Assembly (NCBI RefSeq): GCF_900116855.1
Contig: NZ_UETD01000018.1
Coordinates: 1-58,771, forward strand
Length of the DNA: 58,771 nt
Direction of reading: 5' to 3'
Origin: Ruminococcus flavefaciens
GTDB lineage: Bacteria > Bacillota > Clostridia > Oscillospirales > Ruminococcaceae
This document shows positions 34,992 to 42,435 of the stretch, one piece after another (position 1 is the first letter of the stretch; each line of letters begins with the position of its first letter). The notes beneath the pieces were generated by a model. That model had not been told where the DNA came from and ran no database searches. It saw only the letters and a program-made list of their open reading frames with translations. The translations under genes were made by a program, and so were the position numbers.

Positions 34992-35909
34992 TTAGATTAA
35001 TAGATCATTGAGCGAATAAAAAACGATTTTATTTGAAAAAGAATATATCTTCAAATCGTCTAGACTTGGTTTACCATCAAACTGTGAAATGAACCATGTT
35101 CTAGGATTGGTTATGCTATCTATCATTTCCATATAGTCGCCATCTACATCAGACATGGAATGTCCCATGACACAAATTTGATCAACTTTATCAGGAATAC
35201 TCTTCAAGAAGTCTTCTAATCGCTTAAGTTGCAACTCTTTCTTTAAGCCATCGTAAAAATCGGCGATACTTTCTCTTTGAGTGTCAATATAGTAATCTCG
35301 ACCATCATCCGATGGATCAAAATTGTGATCTCGATACTTATTAGAATTATTGCCATCTTTATACCCGAACAACAGCTCCTCGCCCGATGCGTAATATCCA
35401 TGAATATGAAATATTGAAATATTCTTCGGATCATACAGTTTTTCAATCGTAGAAGTATAATTGAAGTTAATAATGGCTGCTGCATTTTGAAATACATTAT
35501 ATATTCGTGTATTAGATTTATCAATATCCTTATTCGCTGTTTCAACCATCTCACGTAAGCTTCCGAATATAGCCTGCCTTAAACTCCTTAAATGTTCATT
35601 AACATTCCAAATTGTATCATCTCTATCGGATTCATGATCGGACAGATAATCGGGGAAGGTGACAATTTGCTCTTCTATTTCATCCAAATTAAGCTCACTG
35701 AAAGATTTCTCATATTCTCCCCAGTTGACGCCATAACTCTCAAACAAATCATAAGCATTATCAAAACTGCCATATATTTTCTTTTCTGAAAGGAGTTTAT
35801 AATAATCGGATGTGCCTGTATGCAGATTATGATGCATATCAAAACCATTTCCTATTATGTATAGGGTATTGTGATTTATAAGAGCATCATTCATGTCTAC
35901 AGATTTCAT
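34992..35909 (-). CDS. abiH: AbiH-family abortive infection protein
   Basis: A 305-residue protein with the AbiH signature at the N terminus (NTLYIIGNGFDMHHNLHT), a central AAIINFNYTSTIEKLY followed by FHIHGYY, and a late CVMGHSMSDVDGDYM. These are the conserved nucleotide-pocket-like motifs of AbiH, which resembles the SIR2 fold. AbiH from Lactococcus blocks phage multiplication; the mechanism is not fully known. It is the first of three co-directional genes (AbiH, GNAT, ASCH) separated by at most 34 bases. Confidence 0.82.
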   Translation of the reverse strand: MKSVDMNDALINHNTLYIIGNGFDMHHNLHTGTSDYYKLLSEKKIYGSFDNAYDLFESYGVNWGEYEKSFSELNLDEIEEQIVTFPDYLSDHESDRDDTIWNVNEHLRSLRQAIFGSLREMVETANKDIDKSNTRIYNVFQNAAAIINFNYTSTIEKLYDPKNISIFHIHGYYASGEELLFGYKDGNNSNKYRDHNFDPSDDGRDYYIDTQRESIADFYDGLKKELQLKRLEDFLKSIPDKVDQICVMGHSMSDVDGDYMEMIDSITNPRTWFISQFDGKPSLDDLKIYSFSNKIVFYSLNDLLI

Positions 35910-36025
35910 TTTCAGCCATCCTTCCTGTCAGTTTATATATAACATACTAATTCAGAAAGCTGTATTACAGCTGGATCTTACTATAATTATACATTATTAC
36001 GAGCAGAATTTCAATAGTTTGACAA

Positions 36026-36058
36026 TAAAAATGCTCCCTGTTTTTGAGCAAGGAGCAT
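36026..36058 (-). terminator. terminator after the 36076 gene
   Basis: Minus strand ATGCTCC...GGAGCAT stem, with an inner TTGCTCAAAA loop, followed by a T5 run. Confidence 0.7.
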
Positions 36059-36075
36059 GATTTGTTATTTTTTGC

Positions 36076-37179
36076 TTACAATGACGTTTTTGTAGATTGA
36101 CCCATGTTTTTAACTTTGCATACTATTATTCTAGTTTCAATCTTATCTTTCAATAGTTTTCGCACGCCGCTCTTATTATGACTGTCTTGAATAGAAAAAC
36201 TGGTAATATATTCTTTTTTCTCCAAATATTCTGCCAGTTTTTCATTCTCAATAGAATACCTTAGCTTAACATCGTGACGTCTTGTTCTATCATCAAGTTC
36301 TTTATAGATTTTATTAAGCTTTTTGAAGCACCGTTCCAAGTCATCACACCCTAAGAGCTTATAATTATTAAGCAATAACTTGTTTTGATTATTTTCATCA
36401 AGTTCTTCCCAGGCTTTAAAAAATATCTCCTTATTGATCACGTAAGCATTGCCAACTATTATTTGTGCAAGGCTTTTACTCATAAAATCACAGGCATATT
36501 TACTGATCAATGTCTGTTTCGTATTATGTGGAATTTGGGGACTAATAACCAGATCATATAATAAATCCTCATTTATAGTAATATCATCCATATTACTAAT
36601 GTAATCATTCTGATTAATAATCAAGAATTCCAGCCTCAAATCAGGATGAGCTTCTGAAATTGCCTCATAATTCTCAGTTGAAAATGGAACTGCTTTCTTT
36701 TCAATCAAAATCTTCATTTTACTGTCAGAAATTGTATCATATGCGGAAGAAAAGCCATTGATATTTAAAGAACTAATCATCTTACTAAATACATTATCCT
36801 CAATGTCGCTTGTTATTATATCTTCCTTTAGCTTATCTGTTACCTCACTGCACTCAGATTGCACAATCGAATCACAATGCGAAGAAATGAACTCTTTTAA
36901 TTCATTAGAAAAACCAAAGTTATCATGATATATATTAATGTTTTCCCAGTTGGCAGTAACTTTACTATCTATAAATAGCTGATCCCATATCGACTTAACA
37001 GTTTCAGGTTTGTCCCCTACTATGTCTCCACAAAACTTGCTAATTTTAGCAACACAGAAATCTTCGTGCTTAATAATGCGGGTTATCATTTCATTATCTT
37101 CCAGATATTTTTTTGTAAGTATAATTATGCTGTCGATATCCTCATTTATGTTCTTCTCATCAAAGAAAACAGCGCTCAT
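36076..37179 (-). CDS. helical protein, probably the C-terminal remnant of a larger P-loop protein
   Basis: A 367-residue, all-helical, HEAT-like protein beginning MSAVFFDEKNINEDIDSI, with no catalytic motif. The text pattern recalls the C-terminal third of YobI-like P-loop NTPases (repeated helical units with isolated Trp residues), so a 5' truncation is possible. Support for truncation: no ribosome site precedes the ATG, and the upstream DNA turns abruptly into a fragment of an unrelated gene on the other strand. It may equally be an intact gene with a weak start. Confidence 0.5.
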   Translation of the reverse strand: MSAVFFDEKNINEDIDSIIILTKKYLEDNEMITRIIKHEDFCVAKISKFCGDIVGDKPETVKSIWDQLFIDSKVTANWENINIYHDNFGFSNELKEFISSHCDSIVQSECSEVTDKLKEDIITSDIEDNVFSKMISSLNINGFSSAYDTISDSKMKILIEKKAVPFSTENYEAISEAHPDLRLEFLIINQNDYISNMDDITINEDLLYDLVISPQIPHNTKQTLISKYACDFMSKSLAQIIVGNAYVINKEIFFKAWEELDENNQNKLLLNNYKLLGCDDLERCFKKLNKIYKELDDRTRRHDVKLRYSIENEKLAEYLEKKEYITSFSIQDSHNKSGVRKLLKDKIETRIIVCKVKNMGQSTKTSL

Positions 37180-37244
37180 ATATATATTTAAATTTTCATG
37201 TATATAAGTAAGTAGGGGTTCATAATTAAGCTTTAAAATGGTAT

Positions 37245-37445
37245 AATTTCAAGGAGAAGATAAAAAGCGATCCTGTGTGGGAAATATACAACCGCGCCTA
37301 CAAGCAGCACTACGCTCGCTTCATGAAAAAGAAAATGAGTAAGTCCGAGTTCGCCGAGTGGGGAGAGTATGCTATTGAACTGCGACAGAAGGCTGCTGAT
37401 GGCGAGCTGGAGATGGAGGAGTATCAGAGGCTTATCCGGGTATAA
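37245..37445 (+). pseudogene. C-terminal fragment of a DUF6076-like protein
   Basis: The plus strand encodes about 66 codons without a start: YNFKEKIKSDPVWEIYNRAY, then SKSEFAEWGEYAIELRQKAA and a stop at 37443. It aligns by eye with the tail of the 57286 protein (DYDRAINRNYRRV...YADWLRELHTAKMSF). It is GC-richer than its neighbours. A relic of mobile-element cargo. Confidence 0.55.
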
Positions 37446-37472
37446 AATGGATAAATTCCTTTTAGGAATCGC

Positions 37473-37501
37473 TTGACTTTATCATACTACTATGCTATAA
37501 T
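37473..37501 (+). promoter_or_regulatory. promoter of the restriction-modification locus
   Basis: TTGACT (37473-37478), 17-base spacer, TATAAT (37496-37501), 33 bases before the ATG of the AbrB-like gene. Confidence 0.8.
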
Positions 37502-37521
37502 TTAGACTGAAATTAGTCTAA
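37502..37521 (+). promoter_or_regulatory. palindromic operator over the transcription start
   Basis: Perfect 7-bp inverted repeat TTAGACT-N6-AGTCTAA immediately after the -10 box, covering the expected +1. A repressor bound here would block the promoter; the AbrB-like product is the natural candidate. Confidence 0.6.
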
Positions 37522-37534
37522 AAGGAGGACGAGC

Positions 37535-37735
37535 ATGGAAAACGGACTTATTTATCTTGATACATATATTCTTCAACAAGATATGAGAATTAGACTGCCT
37601 AAAAGTATTTTGTCAAACCTTTCTGTAGAAAAAGGAAAGAGCAAATTTTCTATATACATTGACAGAGCTAACAATCGGTTGATTTTACAGCCTGATGATA
37701 AAATGGAGGATAATGGTGGCACAAGCAAAAAATAA
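37535..37735 (+). CDS. small AbrB/SpoVT-like DNA-binding protein (66 aa)
   Basis: The ATG is preceded by AAAAGGAGGA. The product has the swapped-hairpin pattern: DMRIRLPKSILSNLSVEKG followed by KFSIYIDRANNRLILQP, i.e. a strand, the helix, then two strands, as in AbrB/MazE-type antitoxin and regulator domains. Its final codons overlap the start of the methyltransferase gene. It probably regulates this locus, in place of the usual HTH controller protein; that is inference. Confidence 0.65.
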   Translation: MENGLIYLDTYILQQDMRIRLPKSILSNLSVEKGKSKFSIYIDRANNRLILQPDDKMEDNGGTSKK

Positions 37736-39728
37736 ACCGATTCGTATTGAACGTGTATGGGCAATGCCCAATAAAAATACTTTCAAGATTAAGCCTATAG
37801 AGCAATTGATAGGAGAAACTGTAGACCTTTCGTTGCTATGGATTGATCCGTTTGCAAACCAAAATAAAATAGCAAGCATAACCAATGACCTGAACACAGA
37901 CTACGACACTGATTATCACCTTGATGCTTTAGAATTCCTGAAAATGTTTGATGATAATTCTGTAGATGGCGTGCTTTATGATCCTCCATATTCACCTCGT
38001 CAAGTCAGTGAGTGTTATAACAATGTCGGATACTCCGTTACATGGGACACGACAAAAGCATCATTCTGGGGCAATCACAAACGTGAAATATCCCGCATTG
38101 TAAAAATTGGCGGTAGAGTTATAACATTTGGATGGAATAGTGGTGGCATCGGAAATAAGTATGGCTTTGAAATCGAGAGAATTCTTCTTGTTCCGCATGG
38201 CGGATGGCACAATGATACGATCTGTACTGTTGAAATAAAAACACATGAGGGTTGCTTTGAAAAAACGAAAAAAGCTCCGCAAAAGATAGGAGAGAAACCA
38301 ATGCTTACTGCAAATGACAAAGAACTGATTGCGGCTTTAAAGAAACTTCCAATTGATTATTGGGATTTTCGAGAAGATGACACTAAAGAGTATACGCATG
38401 GTCTTCATAATTATCCGGCAATGATGGTTTGCCCCATAAGCAGAAATATAATCAGGCTTGTAAGAGATATACAGCCTATTCATGCATTATTAGATCCTTT
38501 TGCCGGATCTGGAACGGTACTTGTAGAAGGCATGGTCAACGGTATTGAAACGGTATCGGGAAATGACATAAATCCTTTGGCACTGCTGTTAAGCAAAGTT
38601 AAAACTACGCCTTTAGATAACAAGCAGCTGACTGCTGAGGTAGATCAACTTCTTAAAAGAATATCGCAAAAAAGGACATCTAATTCATCCGCCCTTGACA
38701 ACATCGATTCTTACTGTACAGATATTCTTAATTTGGATTTAACAAACAAAAAAGGATGGGGAGACAAGGCACATACATACCTTAGAGATTATTGCGAATC
38801 CAATGACATAGACATCTGTATCCCTGAATTCAAAAACATGGGATATTGGTTTAGACCGCGAGTTATTTTAGAGCTTGCAATAATAAAATCAGAAATCGAG
38901 AGGATTAAGAATAAAGATATCCGAGATTTTGTTTTTGTGGCAATGAGCGAAACTATTCGCTTTGTATCCAACAGGCGCAATGGTGAATTTAAGCTGTTTA
39001 GAATGCCAGCTGCAAAAGTACAAGTGTTTAATCCAGATGTTTACGATGAATTCAGCAAAATATTACTGCGTAATGTCGCTAAAATGGAAGACTTCTGTGA
39101 GGTGCTTGAAAGGAACGATTCTAAGCCTTCAGTATCGGTGTTCAACAATAATGTTTGTTCGCTTTTTGATGTCGCAGATGATACATACGATCTTATCATT
39201 ACTTCTCCGCCTTACGGAGATAGTCGAACAACCGTTGCATACGGAGAGTATAGCAGACTTTCGCTTCAGTGGATTAATCTGTTTGAACTCTCCGAGAAGG
39301 AAATAATGGGCGTTGATAAATCGTTAATGGGTGGAAAAAAATACAGAAACGGTTTTGAATTTGTTTTACCAAGTGAGACATTACGAACATCGCTTGAGAC
39401 AATTAAAGATGCTGATATCGAGAGAGCTGGCGATGTATACAGTTTCTACGCTGATCTTGATGCTGCTCTGCGTAACATAGCAAGAAAAACAAAGTCTGGC
39501 GGCTATCAATTCTGGGTAGTTGGTAACAGAACTGTGAAAAATGAACTGCTTCAAACCGATGTTATTATAACTGAACTTGCTCCGCAATACGGGCTTGTTC
39601 CAGTATATACTGTTGACCGAAACATTCCTAACAAAGTGATGCCTTCGTTGAATTCTCCGACAAATATTACCGGCGCCAAAGGCACTACTATGACTATGGA
39701 ACATATTGTAATTCTCAGAAAAGAATAA
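37713..39728 (+). CDS. DNA methyltransferase with two motif IV sites (type II R-M)
   Basis: A 671-residue methyltransferase. The N-terminal half has motif IV as VLYDPPYSPRQVSECY and motif I as LLDPFAGSGTVLVEG, the order of N4-cytosine/N6-adenine enzymes. The C-terminal half adds a second motif IV, LIITSPPYGDSRTTVAY, so it is a fused or duplicated enzyme able to handle both strands of an asymmetric or pseudo-palindromic site. The ATG at 37713 (GGAGG just upstream) overlaps the AbrB-like gene. The convergent neighbour is an MvaI/BcnI-type endonuclease, implying protection of a CCNGG-like site, by family only. Confidence 0.8.
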   Translation: MVAQAKNKPIRIERVWAMPNKNTFKIKPIEQLIGETVDLSLLWIDPFANQNKIASITNDLNTDYDTDYHLDALEFLKMFDDNSVDGVLYDPPYSPRQVSECYNNVGYSVTWDTTKASFWGNHKREISRIVKIGGRVITFGWNSGGIGNKYGFEIERILLVPHGGWHNDTICTVEIKTHEGCFEKTKKAPQKIGEKPMLTANDKELIAALKKLPIDYWDFREDDTKEYTHGLHNYPAMMVCPISRNIIRLVRDIQPIHALLDPFAGSGTVLVEGMVNGIETVSGNDINPLALLLSKVKTTPLDNKQLTAEVDQLLKRISQKRTSNSSALDNIDSYCTDILNLDLTNKKGWGDKAHTYLRDYCESNDIDICIPEFKNMGYWFRPRVILELAIIKSEIERIKNKDIRDFVFVAMSETIRFVSNRRNGEFKLFRMPAAKVQVFNPDVYDEFSKILLRNVAKMEDFCEVLERNDSKPSVSVFNNNVCSLFDVADDTYDLIITSPPYGDSRTTVAYGEYSRLSLQWINLFELSEKEIMGVDKSLMGGKKYRNGFEFVLPSETLRTSLETIKDADIERAGDVYSFYADLDAALRNIARKTKSGGYQFWVVGNRTVKNELLQTDVIITELAPQYGLVPVYTVDRNIPNKVMPSLNSPTNITGAKGTTMTMEHIVILRKE

Positions 39729-39733
39729 AGCTA

Positions 39734-39770
39734 ACAAAGCCCTGAGTTCAGTGAAACCCAGGGCTTTGTT
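39734..39770. terminator. bidirectional terminator between methyltransferase and endonuclease
   Basis: ACAAAGCCCTG pairs with CAGGGCTTTGT around a 14-base loop; it separates two convergent genes. Confidence 0.8.
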
Positions 39771-39775
39771 GTGTA

Positions 39776-40507
39776 TTAGACAATTTTTTTATTCACTTTA
39801 AAAAGCAGAGATTGATCATTTTCTTTAATTCTGAAACCAGTACCATGATCATGAGTCTGACCATCCTTAGCTCCGCCATGATACTGACCAATTCTAAGAT
39901 CGATGTAAATCTTACCTTGCTCGAGAAGAGAAACAAAGGCATCATAATCAAAACCGGAAACTTCGTATGCCTCAACAAATTTGAATTCTTCATTAGCACC
40001 AGCGCCTCTTGAATGCGCCTTTGCATAAACGAATTTTCCTCTATATTTCTTTTCAAATGCTGTTCTCAGTTGATCACGAGTCCAATATGCATATTCTTTA
40101 CCATCTTCAGCAATAATAGAAATCTTTGTGTCGGAGCATGAAACTTTCAGGCTATGTCCTGTATTAGCAATCGCTACATAGCGATCCGCAGACAGTGTCG
40201 AATGGAGAACCTTTTCGTCATTATCATAAGCATCGCTGGAATAACCAAAAGTCATACGAAGTGTGTTAGCTGCACCTTGTGGCTGTGGCGTTTTAGTGAA
40301 AATAGTAAGCATGCTATTTGAATTTAGCCTGCATGATTTGAGCTCGTAATCACCAAAATCTGGACCGTCAATATTGTTCTCAACTATACCAAGAAGATCT
40401 TCAAGGGTTTTTCCGATGCCAGTCGGCCCGGAACGATGTGTTTTGATCCAGCCCATATTACAAATCTGAGTATATTCATCAATAAAATCATTCAATGTAG
40501 TTATCAT
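39776..40507 (-). CDS. MvaI/BcnI-family restriction endonuclease
   Basis: A 243-residue protein with the family opening HRSGPTGIGKTLEDLLGIVEN and the active-site strand DGPDFGDYELKSCR, i.e. a PD-(D/E)XK nuclease with Asp...Glu-x-Lys. MvaI and BcnI are monomeric enzymes nicking CCWGG and CCSGG respectively; the exact base choice cannot be read here. It converges on the methyltransferase gene and lies 33 bases downstream of a co-directional ATPase gene, so its transcription probably depends on that gene's promoter. Confidence 0.82.
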   Translation of the reverse strand: MITTLNDFIDEYTQICNMGWIKTHRSGPTGIGKTLEDLLGIVENNIDGPDFGDYELKSCRLNSNSMLTIFTKTPQPQGAANTLRMTFGYSSDAYDNDEKVLHSTLSADRYVAIANTGHSLKVSCSDTKISIIAEDGKEYAYWTRDQLRTAFEKKYRGKFVYAKAHSRGAGANEEFKFVEAYEVSGFDYDAFVSLLEQGKIYIDLRIGQYHGGAKDGQTHDHGTGFRIKENDQSLLFKVNKKIV

Positions 40508-40540
40508 AAAACACTCCTTACTATTCTTTGAAAAATAATA

Positions 40541-41905
40541 TTATAATCTGTTTTTTACCCAATTTGGAACCGCATTATAATGTCCACTTAAGTATTCCTT
40601 TACGATTACTTTATCAAATCTAACATCATAACCATCTAAAGAATATATGGACGAATAGCCTCGTTCATCCTTGTTTATGAAACTAATCTCATCACGACGA
40701 AGTAATTTCAAATTCATCAACTGTGATTCGTGTGTAGTAACTATTAACTGAACATCTCTTTCTTCTGCTATCTTTAAAAACTCTTCAACGAATTTTAGTG
40801 TAAGTAATGGATGAAATTTACGATTTATTTCATCTATCACATATGTTCTGTTTTCATTACTTTTTAATAACACTTCTATAATATCTAATAAGCGAACCGT
40901 ACCATCTGATTCATCTGAAAGCGCAAAAGTAGCTTCTGAATTTTCATGCTTGAAACTCATTGTTTTAAATTCAAATTGCAATTCATTATTTAATTCGATT
41001 ATATACATATTATGTCTTTCAGGCATTCTAATCAAGACAGCTGGTTTAAATGTATCAGGTATTTCAGGATGTTGATTTTTTTGATCAAGTAACCGTTGCT
41101 GTATTTCTTTTATCATATCATTAGGTATATTTGCAGAAATCTTATCTTCAGTTACAGGAACAATTTCAAATTTAACAATACCAGTTGAAAAATCAGATAG
41201 TTTTTTTGTAATCTCTTCGATACTTTCCGAATCGTTTAAAATAGAATAGTTTGTAATAGGGTTTTCGGGTGAATTAACATCAAGATCATATTTAATCCAA
41301 GAAAAAACTCTTTTGAATACGTCTAATTTTGAACTTTTATCATACAAGGATGATTTATTTTGGTTCATTAGTTTTAAGAATAATACCGTTTCGTCAGATT
41401 TAATATCTTCGCCATAAATCTTAAGTCTTTCAATGTGCTTATTCGAAGTTATATATTCACCAAGCAAAAATGCACTGTTTTGAATATCTCTTGTAAATAT
41501 ACTTCTTCTGCTTCCGTTTTGTAATTCTTCATAAAGCCATTCTTCTGTAAATATGCTTTTGGATAAAACTGATTTAAAACCATATACAAAAATTTTTCCA
41601 TCTAAGAGCAGTTTGACTTCAAATAAAGATGTCTTTTCTTTGTTTTCTTCATTAACTCTACAATATAATGGGTAAGACCCTGTTCTAAATGATTCCACTA
41701 CTATAGACTGAAAAAAACCAAGTGCAGTAACTAAATTCGATTTACCAGAAGCGTTAGCTCCGTAAATGGACAGAAACTTTAGCAATTTGTGCTTACCATA
41801 TTTCTTTAGTCGATTAGAATTATTTCTATATTTTCCTGCTTCCATGCTCAATTCTTGAGTATCGTAAAATGATAGAAAATTATTAACTGAAAATCTTATT
41901 AGCAT
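40541..41905 (-). CDS. AAA_15/AAA_21 (RloA/OLD-like) ATPase
   Basis: A 454-residue ABC-type ATPase of the kind found in abortive infection loci. It starts MLIRFSVNNFLSFYDTQELS, has Walker A GANASGKSN, a signature-like LSDESDGTVRLLDI, Walker B NRTYVIDEINRKFHP and a final VTTHESQ His switch. No TOPRIM nuclease domain is attached. The start at 41905 follows GGTGAT and a consensus promoter. Such ATPases usually have a partner effector (RloB, for example); here the gene directly downstream on the same strand is the MvaI-type endonuclease. Confidence 0.75.
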   Translation of the reverse strand: MLIRFSVNNFLSFYDTQELSMEAGKYRNNSNRLKKYGKHKLLKFLSIYGANASGKSNLVTALGFFQSIVVESFRTGSYPLYCRVNEENKEKTSLFEVKLLLDGKIFVYGFKSVLSKSIFTEEWLYEELQNGSRRSIFTRDIQNSAFLLGEYITSNKHIERLKIYGEDIKSDETVLFLKLMNQNKSSLYDKSSKLDVFKRVFSWIKYDLDVNSPENPITNYSILNDSESIEEITKKLSDFSTGIVKFEIVPVTEDKISANIPNDMIKEIQQRLLDQKNQHPEIPDTFKPAVLIRMPERHNMYIIELNNELQFEFKTMSFKHENSEATFALSDESDGTVRLLDIIEVLLKSNENRTYVIDEINRKFHPLLTLKFVEEFLKIAEERDVQLIVTTHESQLMNLKLLRRDEISFINKDERGYSSIYSLDGYDVRFDKVIVKEYLSGHYNAVPNWVKNRL

Positions 41906-41921
41906 AAAAATCACCAAATAC

Positions 41922-41950
41922 ATTATAAACCATTCATCAGAAAAAGTCAA
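41922..41950 (-). promoter_or_regulatory. promoter of the ATPase-endonuclease unit
   Basis: Minus strand TTGACT (41950-41945), 17 bases, TATAAT (41927-41922), only 16 bases before the ATG. Confidence 0.75.
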
Positions 41951-42042
41951 GTTTTTCCTTAAATTTCTCTGATGCATTCATACTTTCAAGAAAAATCTTA
42001 GCATAAAATGCTTTTAAAGTGAAAAAAACGTAATAAAAGCAC

Positions 42043-42071
42043 TTGACATATTGTCTGCGAAGTGATATAAT
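42043..42071 (+). promoter_or_regulatory. perfect consensus promoter of the CBASS locus
   Basis: TTGACA (42043-42048), 17-base spacer, TATAAT (42066-42071). It is the strongest match to the vegetative consensus in the window. Confidence 0.85.
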
Positions 42072-42075
42072 ATAA

Positions 42076-42102
42076 TTAGCACTAAAGCGCAGAGAGTGCT
42101 AA
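42076..42102 (+). promoter_or_regulatory. CIRCE element (HrcA heat-shock operator)
   Basis: The 27-bp sequence is TTAGCACTA-N9-GAGTGCTAA. The known CIRCE consensus is TTAGCACTC-N9-GAGTGCTAA, so 17 of 18 arm positions match and the 9-base spacing is exact. It begins 5 bases after the -10 box and covers +1, the usual position from which HrcA represses groE and dnaK operons. No chaperone gene is near; the downstream genes are a 39-residue gene and the CBASS operon. Confidence 0.85.
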
Positions 42103-42124
42103 AAATTCCTGAGGAGGTGTGAAA

Positions 42125-42244
42125 ATGGCAAAAACAAAGTCTAGCACACGCGGTGTCCAAGAGAAAAAAATAGTTCCTGTCAAGCCCTATAAAAAGGCAG
42201 ACGGAACAAAAGTCAAAGGTCATCGTCGCTCAACTCCTAACTAA
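42125..42244 (+). CDS. 39-residue basic small protein
   Basis: The ATG at 42125 follows GAGGAGGTG at a good distance. The product begins MAKTKSSTRG and ends with VKPYKKADGTKVKGHRRS plus two or three residues. It is strongly basic, with a K-(P)-Y-x-K-x-DGT-x-VKGH-x-R-x motif that I recall as a recurrent short motif in small bacterial proteins, including ones near defence genes, though I cannot name the family. It is the first gene after the CIRCE promoter and is followed by a large stem-loop and then the CBASS effector. It might be a regulator, a nucleic-acid binder or a leader. Confidence 0.65.
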   Translation: MAKTKSSTRGVQEKKIVPVKPYKKADGTKVKGHRRSTPN

Positions 42245-42253
42245 ATAGGAGAA

Positions 42254-42333
42254 ACTTGAAAATGCTGAGCAGGCGTGATCATATAATATAAATCGCAATA
42301 ACATTATAGCATGTCTGCTCTGATTTTTCAAGT
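42254..42333 (+). promoter_or_regulatory. long stem-loop between the 39-residue gene and the CBASS effector
   Basis: ACTTGAAAA and TTTTTCAAGT form the base of an ~80-base stem-loop, with an inner GAGCAG/CTGCTC pairing and an AT-rich loop, followed by TATATTTTT. It may be an attenuator that lowers read-through into the CBASS genes, or an RNA processing site. Confidence 0.45.
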
Positions 42334-42435
42334 ATATTTTTACATTTTTTATAAAGAAAGGAAAACTATAATGACGAAAAATCAGAAAAAAATAGTAGCA
42401 ACAGAGGAAAAAGCCCTTCCGCATTTACTGTACAT

